In this document: positions 8,611 to 17,361 of the stretch, piece by piece
Position numbering within the stretch: the first letter of the stretch is position 1
Layout of the letters: every line of letters starts with the position of its first letter
Assembly (NCBI RefSeq): GCF_016613475.2
Contig: NZ_CP071517.1
Coordinates: forward strand, 3,038,001 to 3,102,000
Reading direction: 5' to 3'
DNA: 64,000 nt
DNA from: Lysobacter arenosi
GTDB lineage: Bacteria; Pseudomonadota; Gammaproteobacteria; Xanthomonadales; Xanthomonadaceae
Notes under the pieces: model-generated
The model's input: the letters and a program-made list of their open reading frames with translations, nothing else
What the model was told of the DNA's origin: nothing
Database searches by the model: none
Position numbers and translations under genes: made by a program

Positions 8611-10166
8611 GGTTCCCACCCATTGAAGCCGGTGAACGGAGGCACGTAGCCGATCGTGTCCAGGCACTTGGCATCGAGCTTTCGCGCGTCGGTCGATTCA
8701 ATGAACTGGCCGACCAGCTTGGGCAGGCAGCCGACGCCGCCGACGTTGTGGCCCTGTCCGCGCAGAACGAGATGACGTCCGTTGGGCAGATCCTTGAGCA
8801 CCTGTTCGCCATAGGCAGGCGGTGTCACCGGATCGATCTCGCCCGACAGCAACAGTGCCGGCACCTTGGACTTCAGCGGCTCGTTGAACCCGGCCGGTCG
8901 CGACCCGTGCGGCCAGCTCTTGCAGGCGGCGAAGAACGCCGTTGCCACGTCGGCGCCAAGCACGGTCCCGGCATCGTTCGGGTCCGGCTGATAGCGATCG
9001 GCATCCTCGGCGCAGATCACCGACCACTGCATGGTCCGCGACATCTGCCCGCCGACTTCACGCGTCATCATCTGCGACAGCGCCATCAGCGGTGCGTAGC
9101 GGCCGCGATCGGCCTCGTCGATCACCACCGGCAGCAGCGATGCCATCTGTGGCATGTAGGAGAACAGGTGGGTCAGGCCGACCACGGTGTCGGCGGTGAG
9201 CGTGTCGTGCTTGACCTCGGCACTGGCGGGATCGCGGTACTCGACCTCCACTGGTGCGGCGGCAAGACGCGCCTTCAGTGAATGCAACTGCGTGCGCAGG
9301 TCCTGCGGGAAGCGCTTGCGACAGCTCTCCAGCTTCTGGCATTGCGCGACCTGCAGGCCGAGCGCGCGCTCGAAGGTGCGGGCGAACTCGCCACCGACGA
9401 CCAGCGAGTTGGGAGCGACGCCATCGAGCACGATCGAGCGCGTGTGCTGCGGGTAACGTGCCGCGTACTGCTGCGCCACGCGCGTGCCGTACGAGACGCC
9501 GACCAGGTTGATGCGATCTACACCGAGTGCGGTACGCACCGCGTCGAGATCGGCGATGGCCTGGGTGGTGGTGTAGAAACGCGGATCGGCCTTGCCGGCC
9601 AGCGCCTGCGCGCAGCGCCCGGCGTAATCGGCGATCGCGTTGGCATCGGTCTCGTCGGCATCGGGCAGCGCCAGCTCGCGGCCATTGCCGTCGCGGCAAT
9701 CGAGCGGGCTGAGCTTGCCGGTACCGCGCTGGTCGACCAGGACGATGTCACGCTGCTTGCGCACGTCGCGCAGCGCCATGTCGATCTGCGCGGCGTACTC
9801 GGTCGCGGCCTGGCCGGGGCCGCCGGCGAGGAAGAACACCGGGTCGCCGGTGCCGCCGGACTGGTCGGCGGCAGGCAGCCAGGCAATGTTGAGCGGGATC
9901 TTCCTGCCCGCGCTCCTGCCAGCATGGGGCGCGGCCGGATCTTCTGCGACCTCGAACTTCGCGCATTGCGCGTCGATGCTGGTCGGCGAGAGCGGCGCCG
10001 ACAGCGTGCACGGCTCGAATGCGATGGTGCCGTACATCCGCTTGCCGGCGTCCTTCGCCGGCGCAGGGTCCGCGACCTGCGAACTGCAGCCCGACAGCAG
10101 CAAACCCAATGACAACGGAACCGCCGCGAGCGCGGAAGTCCTTCCCCAGATACTGCACGTGCGCAT
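8607..10166 (-). CDS. Secreted alpha/beta hydrolase lipoprotein, tripeptidyl aminopeptidase-like
   Basis: The 519-residue product starts with a lipoprotein signal ending LLLSGC (Cys27). It has the proline iminopeptidase / tripeptidyl aminopeptidase alpha/beta fold: FFLAGGPGQ oxyanion-hole loop, DQRGTGKLSP, nucleophile elbow GVSYG (about 223-227, catalytic Ser225), acid in SGEIDPVTPP and histidine in GQGHNVGG. The likely role is removal of N-terminal peptides or cleavage of a small exported molecule outside the inner membrane. I chose ATG 10166 because GAGAGG lies just upstream. It is first in a three-gene operon with natA and natB, each junction an ATGA overlap, which suggests it acts on what the transporter moves or protects against it. 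Confidence 0.85.
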   Translation of the reverse strand: MRTCSIWGRTSALAAVPLSLGLLLSGCSSQVADPAPAKDAGKRMYGTIAFEPCTLSAPLSPTSIDAQCAKFEVAEDPAAPHAGRSAGRKIPLNIAWLPAADQSGGTGDPVFFLAGGPGQAATEYAAQIDMALRDVRKQRDIVLVDQRGTGKLSPLDCRDGNGRELALPDADETDANAIADYAGRCAQALAGKADPRFYTTTQAIADLDAVRTALGVDRINLVGVSYGTRVAQQYAARYPQHTRSIVLDGVAPNSLVVGGEFARTFERALGLQVAQCQKLESCRKRFPQDLRTQLHSLKARLAAAPVEVEYRDPASAEVKHDTLTADTVVGLTHLFSYMPQMASLLPVVIDEADRGRYAPLMALSQMMTREVGGQMSRTMQWSVICAEDADRYQPDPNDAGTVLGADVATAFFAACKSWPHGSRPAGFNEPLKSKVPALLLSGEIDPVTPPAYGEQVLKDLPNGRHLVLRGQGHNVGGVGCLPKLVGQFIESTDARKLDAKCLDTIGYVPPFTGFNGWEP

Positions 10167-10281
10167 GATGACCTCTCGTCCATAAGGCAAAGCGCCTTCA
10201 AGGATGCCAGACGAGGGGCAAGGGAAGAACGTGACCCGGTGCGGGCGGCGTCAGCCGGAGCTGTCACCGCCAGCGGCAGCC

Positions 10282-11049
10282 CTACTTGCTGCTGACGTAC
10301 TTCTCGCGGCGGATCTGCGGCACCGGCAGGCCATGGACCTTGAGCGCCTCGAAGCAGGCATCGACCATGTTCGGATTGCCGCACAGGTAGGCGATGTCGT
10401 CGCCGGCACTGGGCGCGAACTCGTCCAGGTACTGCTGCACGTAACCGTGGCGGACATCGGCATGCGCCTGCGCCGAACCCGGCTCGGGCAACTCACGCGA
10501 GAAGCAGGGGACGAAGCGGAAGTTCTGCGGGTGCCTGGCGGCGAATTCGCGGAACTCGTCGCCGTAAAGCAGCTCCACCGGCGTGCGTGCGCCGAACAGC
10601 AGCACGACCTGGATGTCGCGCTCGCGGATCAGCGCATCGAGCTGCGGCAGCATCGCCCGGTAGGGGGTCACGCCGGTGCCGGTGCCGATCAGCAGGTAGC
10701 GCTTGTTGGCGTCGGCCGGCATCAGGCAGAAGCGGCCGAACGGACCGCTGGCGTCGACCCGGCCGCCGCCCTCCAGGCCCTCGAACAACGCAGTCGCGGC
10801 ACCACCGGCGACGTAGCTGACGGCGATCTCGACCGCCTCGCCAGGCCCCAGGGCGTGGTCGTGGATGGTTGCCAGCGAGTAGCTGCGCTTGGTCGCGGTG
10901 CCGTCGGCGTAGGTGAAGTGGACCTGGATGAACTGGCCCGGGATGAAATCCAGCGGCTGGCCATCGTCGCGGACGAAGGTGTAGTGGCCGACCGTGGGGG
11001 CCAGCATCCGGCGCGAAACGAGCTTGAGAGGGAAGTGCTGGATGGCCAC
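10282..11049 (-). CDS. fpr: Ferredoxin-NADP reductase
   Basis: This 255-residue flavoenzyme exchanges electrons between NADPH and ferredoxin or flavodoxin. The FAD-binding segment KRSYSLAT, the NADP-binding GTGTGVTPYRAML and the C-terminal YLCGNPNMVDACFEAL are diagnostic. I placed the start at GTG 11049 (MAIQHFPLKLVSRR); the reading frame continues upstream into the divergent ABC gene but resembles nothing there. The ribosome-binding site is weak, so the start is less certain than the identity. The gene is divergent from the yadG-like ABC gene. Confidence 0.9.
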   Translation of the reverse strand: MAIQHFPLKLVSRRMLAPTVGHYTFVRDDGQPLDFIPGQFIQVHFTYADGTATKRSYSLATIHDHALGPGEAVEIAVSYVAGGAATALFEGLEGGGRVDASGPFGRFCLMPADANKRYLLIGTGTGVTPYRAMLPQLDALIRERDIQVVLLFGARTPVELLYGDEFREFAARHPQNFRFVPCFSRELPEPGSAQAHADVRHGYVQQYLDEFAPSAGDDIAYLCGNPNMVDACFEALKVHGLPVPQIRREKYVSSK

Positions 11050-11167
11050 GACAATACCGATGGAAGTTGCAACAGACTGTAGCCGGAGTGCCGGCACGAG
11101 GCCGCCTATACTACCGGTTATCGCTGCGCGGCTTGCCGCGAAGGCGCGCTCCACAACAGGCCCCCAG

Positions 11168-12205
<1,038 letters not shown>

Positions 12206-12237
12206 CGCCACACACACAACGCATTGCAGGACGAAGC

Positions 12238-13038
12238 ATGAACACCGCCGTCGCCAAGGAACTCACCGACCACCAGCGCAACCTGGTGGCGCTGGGCACA
12301 ATTGTCCGTCGCGAGATCAACCGCATCCTGCGCATCTGGGGCCAGACCCTGGTGCCGCCGGCGATCACGATGACCCTGTACTTCCTGATCTTCGGCGGCC
12401 TGATCGGTTCGCGCGTGGGCGAGATGGACGGCATCAAGTACATGGACTTCATCGTCCCCGGGCTGGTGATGATGAGCGTGATCCAGAACAGCTACGGCAA
12501 CATCTCGTCCTCGTTCTTCGGCGCCAAGTTCGGCCGCCACGTCGAGGAGCTGCTGGTCAGCCCGATGCCGAACTGGGTGATCCTCGGCGGCTACGTCGCC
12601 GGTGCCGTGCTGCGCGGCCTGATGGTCGGCGCGATCGTGCTGGTGATCGCGATGTTCTTCACCAAGGTGCGCATCCCGCATCCGCTGGTCACCTTCACCA
12701 CCGTGCTGCTGGGCGCGACGATCTTCTCGCTGGCCGGTTTCGTCAACGCGGTCTACGCCAAGAAGTTCGACGACATCGCGATCGTGCCGACCTTCATCCT
12801 GACCCCGCTGACCTACCTCGGCGGCGTGTTCTATTCGGTCAAGCTGCTGCCGCCGTGGGCCGAGGCGATGACCCATGCCAACCCGATCTTCTACATGGTC
12901 AACGCCTTCCGCTACGGCCTGCTCGGTGTCAGCGACGTGCCGGTGTGGGTCGCCTACACGCTGATGATGGCCTTCGTCGTGGCGCTGGCATCGCTCGGCC
13001 TGTGGCTGCTCAAGCGCGGTGTCGGCCTGCGCAGCTGA
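12238..13038 (+). CDS. ABC-2 type transporter permease, YadH-like
   Basis: The 266-residue membrane protein has six hydrophobic segments and the ABC-2 family features FGRHVEELLVSPMPNW and TPLTYLGGVFYSV. It forms an exporter with the ATPase encoded just upstream. CAGGACGAAGC before ATG 12238 gives a good ribosome-binding site; the longer open frame to the left belongs to the ATPase gene. The E. coli counterpart YadGH has no established substrate, so none is proposed here. Confidence 0.88.
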   Translation: MNTAVAKELTDHQRNLVALGTIVRREINRILRIWGQTLVPPAITMTLYFLIFGGLIGSRVGEMDGIKYMDFIVPGLVMMSVIQNSYGNISSSFFGAKFGRHVEELLVSPMPNWVILGGYVAGAVLRGLMVGAIVLVIAMFFTKVRIPHPLVTFTTVLLGATIFSLAGFVNAVYAKKFDDIAIVPTFILTPLTYLGGVFYSVKLLPPWAEAMTHANPIFYMVNAFRYGLLGVSDVPVWVAYTLMMAFVVALASLGLWLLKRGVGLRS

Positions 13039-13048
13039 GGGTTTCTAC

Positions 13049-13996
13049 ATGCCGGCCTCAAGCATGCGCGTCCTGGTTCTCGGTGCCGGTGGAACCGGCG
13101 GCTACTTCGGCGGGCGCCTGGCGCAATCGGGCGCGGACATCACCTTCCTGGTGCGTCCGGCGCGCGCGGCACAACTGCACGCGGACGGCCTGGCATTGCG
13201 CAGCCCGCTTGGCGATGCCGACCTCCAGGTCGCGCATGTCACCGCCGATGCACTTCCGGCGCTTGCGCGCGAGCGTCCGTTCGACCTGGTGCTGCTGAGC
13301 TGCAAGGCCTACGACCTCGACAGCGCGATGTCATCGGCGGCGCCAGCCGTCACCGCCGACACCGCGATCCTGCCGATCCTCAATGGACTCGCTCATTACC
13401 CGTTGCTCGACGCCAGGTTCGGCGCGCAGCGAGTGCTCGGTGGCCTGTGCTTCATCAGTGCGATGAAGGGAGCCAACGGTGAAGTGCTCCACCTGGGTCG
13501 CCCGGCATCGATCACCTTCGGCGAGCGCGACGGCGATCCCGACAGCGAGCGCACGATCGCGTTCGCCCGCCTGTGCGCGAATGCCGGCATCGACCACGTG
13601 CGCTCGCAGCGCATCGCCGCCGATCAGTGGGCCAAGTACACGTTCCTGTCGACATTGGCTGCGGCCACCTGCCTGATGCGCGCCTCCGTCGGCGGTATCG
13701 TCGCCGCCGAGGGCGGAGAGGCCTTCATGCGCGCGCTCTACGACGAATGCCTCGCCGTCGCGATGGCCGAAGGCGAGCCGATCGTGGAATCGGCGCAGCA
13801 GGCCGCACTGACGACGCTGACCCAGGTCGACTCGCCATTGAAGGCGTCGATGCTGCGCGACCTGGAAGCCGGTCAGCCGGTCGAGGCGATGCAGATCGTC
13901 GGCGACATGCTGCACCGCGCGCGCGCGGCCGGACAGTCGGCGCCCCGGCTCGCTGCTGCGTGGTGCCATCTGCAGGCGTACGAAGCGGGGCGCTAG
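13049..13996 (+). CDS. panE: 2-dehydropantoate 2-reductase (ketopantoate reductase)
   Basis: This NADPH-dependent enzyme reduces ketopantoate to pantoate for pantothenate and CoenzymeA synthesis. The 315-residue protein has the nucleotide-binding motif GAGGTGGYFGG, the LLSCKAYDL segment, the conserved lysine in QWAKYTFLSTLAA and the C-terminal SMLRDLEAGQPVE motif. All match ApbA/PanE proteins. GAGGG lies 8 bases before ATG 13049. Its TAG stop and the TAG stop of the convergent regulator share the palindrome CTAG at 13993-13996. Family members can act on other 2-oxoacids; KPR is the most likely. Confidence 0.85.
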   Translation: MPASSMRVLVLGAGGTGGYFGGRLAQSGADITFLVRPARAAQLHADGLALRSPLGDADLQVAHVTADALPALARERPFDLVLLSCKAYDLDSAMSSAAPAVTADTAILPILNGLAHYPLLDARFGAQRVLGGLCFISAMKGANGEVLHLGRPASITFGERDGDPDSERTIAFARLCANAGIDHVRSQRIAADQWAKYTFLSTLAAATCLMRASVGGIVAAEGGEAFMRALYDECLAVAMAEGEPIVESAQQAALTTLTQVDSPLKASMLRDLEAGQPVEAMQIVGDMLHRARAAGQSAPRLAAAWCHLQAYEAGR

Positions 13997-15960
13997 TCGC
14001 AGGCCATGCCGTTGCCGTCGGCGTGGCACACATCCGGCCAGCCATGCTCGCGCCAGTACGCGGCGATTCCGCTGCGCAGCAGGTAACGCTGGAACGCCGG
14101 GTCCTGGCGCAATGCGCGCGATTCGGGTTGCCAGAACACCCACTGGTACGAGGCATAGCCGGCTTGCTGCACGGCATCGAGGCCGTCGATGTCGCGCGCG
14201 TAGTCGCGCACCGGCAACAGCAACCGGGTGAAGTCGTACGGAACCTGGCCATGCAGCGGATGCCGCTCGGAGAGCTCGATCGCCGGGGTCACGGCCGGCC
14301 ATAACGTCGGATCACGCAGGGCGGCAACGGCTGCCAGTTCCGAGGCGCGCCAAGGCAGGTCAGCGGGCAGTGCTTCAACCAGGCGCTGCGCGGTGGCGTA
14401 GTCGCGACGCCATACCGCATTGAAGAAACTCGCGGTCGCGGCGCGATCGGGCGGGGCCAGGGCGAGGTGCTCGCGTGCCTCGTCGTGGCGGCCCAGCGTA
14501 TCGAGCAAGCGGCCTCGCCAGAAATGCAGGTCCGGGTCGAAGGGCGCCAGCTTCAGGGCTTCGTCGGTCTCGCGCAGCGCCTGCTGGACGTAGCCGAGCG
14601 TGGCCAGGCGGTAAGCGTGCCAGCCGCGGCACCAGGTATCGGAAGGTGCCAGTTTGATCGCGAGCTGCGACAACCGCATGCACTCGCTCCATTGCTGCGA
14701 CCGACAGGCCTTTGCCGCGATGACGGCGTGTGCTTCGGGTTGTCGCGGGTCAAGTTGCAGCGCCCTTGCCGCCACCTGCTCAGCCTCTGCGCGCAGCTCG
14801 TCGCGCCCGGGCCGCGCCGACAGTGAGCGTCCCCACAGGATCACCGCCAGTCCGCCCTGCGCCCGCGCGTAGCCGGGATGCTCGCGGGTCAGTTCGCGCA
14901 GCGCGGCTTCCGCTGCCTCGGCGCGATCCTCGCCGACGCGCGGCGACGCGTTGCGCGCCAGCAGGTAGCGCCGGTACAGCGCGGGATCCTCGCCGGGGCC
15001 AGACGAAATCACCGACAGCCCCAACTGCAGTTCCAGCGTGTTGGCGATGGCGTAGGCGATGCTGCGCTGGACGACGAAGATGTCGCGGAATTCGCGGTCG
15101 AAGCTCTGCGACCAGACGGTGCGATTGCCGCTGGCTTCGACCAGGTGCAGGCTGATGCGCAGGCGCTCGCCGTCCTGGCGCACACTGCCCTCGAGCAGGT
15201 GCGTCGCCTGCAGCTGCCGGGCGACTTCGGTCATCGGCAATGCGCCATCGCGGAACTTGAACGACGCGGTGTGCGAGATCACGCGCAAGCCGTCGATGTG
15301 GGCCAGTAGCCCGATCATCTCCTCGCTCAGGCCGTCCGCGAAGGCCTGGCCGCGCGGGTCCTCGCCGACCGCGCGCATCGGCAGCACGGCCAGCACCGGC
15401 GATGCCACTGCAGTGCCCGTCGGACGTGGCCATAACCAGACGGTCAGGGCCACCGCGATGAGTACGGTTGCGGCGACGGCGTATGCCAGCCAGGGTCGCA
15501 GTCGCGGCCGGGTGCGCGCTGGCTGTGTTGGCGCGGGCGCCGCCGGCGCGGAGACCAGGCTCTCGTCGACCACCTCCGCGGCGTCTTCCACCTCTGCCTC
15601 GGGCACCTGAACCGGCGCTTCCGATGCGCCACTGTCCGCCTGCGCCGGCAGGTCGAAGCGATAGCCATAGCCGTGCACGGTATGCAGGTAGCGCGAGCTG
15701 TGTGCGTCTTCACCCAGCGCGTGCCGGACCAGGGTGATCACGCGGTTGAGCACGCCGGGAGTGACGTGGCGATGGCCCCAGACTTCGTCGAGGATCTCGT
15801 CGCGGCAGAAGACCTGGCCCGGCGAGCCCGCCAGCAGTTCGAGCACCGCGAAGGCCTTGGGCTCGAGCGACTGCGGCTGGCCCGCGCGCAGCAGGCGCCG
15901 GCCTGGCAGGTCCAGGACGATGTCGTCGAAGCGGAGCACTGGGGGGACAGGTCGGGTCAT
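13993..15960 (-). CDS. Winged-helix DNA-binding regulator with TPR domain, CadC-like
   Basis: The 655-residue protein starts with an OmpR/PhoB-type winged helix (about 8-100: LEPKAFAVLELL, ILDEVWGHRHVTPGVLNRVI, YLHTVHGYGYRF). A Pro/Glu-rich linker leads to a single membrane helix at about 155-175. The periplasmic part begins with a TolB-N-like domain (VLPMRAVGEDPRGQAFADGLSEEMIGLLA) and continues with TPR-like repeats to the C-terminus. This is the architecture of membrane-bound one-component regulators such as CadC, where the outside domain senses a signal and the inside domain binds DNA. The target is unknown; the divergent small secreted protein at 16150 is the nearest candidate. Confidence 0.85.
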   Translation of the reverse strand: MTRPVPPVLRFDDIVLDLPGRRLLRAGQPQSLEPKAFAVLELLAGSPGQVFCRDEILDEVWGHRHVTPGVLNRVITLVRHALGEDAHSSRYLHTVHGYGYRFDLPAQADSGASEAPVQVPEAEVEDAAEVVDESLVSAPAAPAPTQPARTRPRLRPWLAYAVAATVLIAVALTVWLWPRPTGTAVASPVLAVLPMRAVGEDPRGQAFADGLSEEMIGLLAHIDGLRVISHTASFKFRDGALPMTEVARQLQATHLLEGSVRQDGERLRISLHLVEASGNRTVWSQSFDREFRDIFVVQRSIAYAIANTLELQLGLSVISSGPGEDPALYRRYLLARNASPRVGEDRAEAAEAALRELTREHPGYARAQGGLAVILWGRSLSARPGRDELRAEAEQVAARALQLDPRQPEAHAVIAAKACRSQQWSECMRLSQLAIKLAPSDTWCRGWHAYRLATLGYVQQALRETDEALKLAPFDPDLHFWRGRLLDTLGRHDEAREHLALAPPDRAATASFFNAVWRRDYATAQRLVEALPADLPWRASELAAVAALRDPTLWPAVTPAIELSERHPLHGQVPYDFTRLLLPVRDYARDIDGLDAVQQAGYASYQWVFWQPESRALRQDPAFQRYLLRSGIAAYWREHGWPDVCHADGNGMACD

Positions 15961-16050
15961 CGCGGCACGTGGAAAACACCCATCTACGGATACGCGGGCC
16001 GGTCGTGCACACGGCCTAAGCTTTCCCCAAGGTTTGGCTGCGGGCCCAAC

Positions 16051-16066
16051 ACAAGCCTGCGCTTGT
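16051..16066. promoter_or_regulatory. Perfect inverted repeat in a divergent promoter region
   Basis: ACAAGC-CTGC-GCTTGT is a perfect 6-bp inverted repeat with a 4-base spacer. It lies midway between the divergent starts at 15960 and 16150. It could be an operator for the CadC-like regulator. No -35/-10 pair stands out. Confidence 0.3.
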
Positions 16067-16149
16067 CCTCAGCCCATCCTCAAGACCTGCGGCGGGCACG
16101 GCGCGAGTCTGGTCGCGCCGGAATCGACCGGCGTCGCCCGGAGATTCAC

Positions 16150-16452
16150 ATGAACACCCGTCTCGCAGTCCTCATGCTGGCCGTCGTCACGTCCTCGGCC
16201 GCCGCCCAGTCCGCCGCAGCCCAGTCAGCCCCGGATCCGATGGTCCCGACCATCACCATCGACTGCCAGCGCCCGCTGCTGCCCAGTCAGCAGGACATCG
16301 CCCGCCTGACCGGCGTCGACAACCTCGGCCAGGCCTATACCGTGCGCACCCGCCTGATGATCGACACCCAGCGCGCCTGCCAGCGCAACGCCGGCATCGT
16401 CCAGCTGGTGCTCGCCAACCCGAAGGCAACCAGGCGCCTGGCCAGCCGTTGA
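16150..16452 (+). CDS. Small secreted protein of unknown function
   Basis: The 100-residue product has a clear signal peptide, MNTRLAVLMLAVVTSSAAAQ, with cleavage likely after an AAAQ-SAAAQ repeat. The mature part of about 75 residues has two cysteines (IDCQRPLLPSQ and RACQRN) that may form a disulphide. I do not recognise the family. It is divergent from the membrane regulator gene and convergent with tatD. A periplasmic location is the only function-related inference supported. Confidence 0.7.
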   Translation: MNTRLAVLMLAVVTSSAAAQSAAAQSAPDPMVPTITIDCQRPLLPSQQDIARLTGVDNLGQAYTVRTRLMIDTQRACQRNAGIVQLVLANPKATRRLASR

Positions 16453-16458
16453 GCGACC

Positions 16459-17265
16459 TCAGGCCGGCAGGCGGAAGAACGCGCGCGCCGTGGCGGTGCT
16501 GTTGGCCGCGGCGGTGGCGACGTCCTCGCCGCGGTCGCGGGCCAGCTCTTCCACGATATGGGCCAGGTACATCGGCTCGTTGCGGCGGTGCGGCGGTGCT
16601 GGACGGATCGTGCGCGGCAGCAGGTAGGGCGCGTCGGTCTCGATCATCAGGCGGTTGGCCGGGATCGACTTGACCAGCTCGCGCAGGTGCTGGCCGCGGC
16701 GCTCGTCGCAGAGCCAGCCGGTGATGCCGATGTGCCAGTCGCGGTCGAGGTAGTCGAACAACTCCTCGCGCGTGCCGGTGAAGCAATGCACCACTGCCGG
16801 GCCGATGCGGCCATCGAAGTTGTTCATCATCGCCATGAAATCGGCGTGGGCATCGCGCTGGTGCAGGAACAGCGGCTTGGCCACGCCGTCGACAGCGTGG
16901 TCGACGGCGATCTGCAGCTGCTGTTCGAACGCCCGCCGCTGCGCGGGCCGCGGCGAGAAATCGCGGAAGTAATCGAGCCCGCACTCGCCCACGGCGACCA
17001 CTTCGGCATGCGAGTGCAGTTCGCGCAGCTCCGCATCGCACTCGCTGGTGTACTCGCTGGCGTGGTGGGGATGCACGCCAGCGGTGGCGAACAGCTCACC
17101 GGGATGTCGCTTGGCCAGCTTCAGCGCCAGCGGCGAATGCTCGCGGCTGGCACCGGTGATCACCATCTGCGCCACGCCGGCTTCGCGCGCACGTGCGAGC
17201 ACGGCATCGCGATCGTGGTCGAACGAGTCGTGGGTGAGGTTGGCGCCGATGTCGACCAGTTGCAT
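16459..17265 (-). CDS. tatD: TatD family metal-dependent DNase
   Basis: The 268-residue TIM-barrel metallo-hydrolase has the family metal ligands: DIGANLTH at the N-terminus (the TatD-type variant of HxH), Glu in GECGLDYF, His in FLHQRDAH, His in VHCFTGT and Asp in METDAPYLLPR. The N-terminal pattern matches E. coli TatD rather than YcfH or YjjV. TatD proteins act as 3'-5' exonucleases in repair and DNA degradation. It is divergent from hrpB. Confidence 0.92.
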   Translation of the reverse strand: MQLVDIGANLTHDSFDHDRDAVLARAREAGVAQMVITGASREHSPLALKLAKRHPGELFATAGVHPHHASEYTSECDAELRELHSHAEVVAVGECGLDYFRDFSPRPAQRRAFEQQLQIAVDHAVDGVAKPLFLHQRDAHADFMAMMNNFDGRIGPAVVHCFTGTREELFDYLDRDWHIGITGWLCDERRGQHLRELVKSIPANRLMIETDAPYLLPRTIRPAPPHRRNEPMYLAHIVEELARDRGEDVATAAANSTATARAFFRLPA

Positions 17266-17361
17266 GTCTGAAGGGGCATTGCGGGGCGGGGCAGTTTAGC
17301 AACTGTGTCCCGGCAGGCCGGTTTCGACCTGCACCGCGCGCCCACGCCTTATCCTTGTGCG

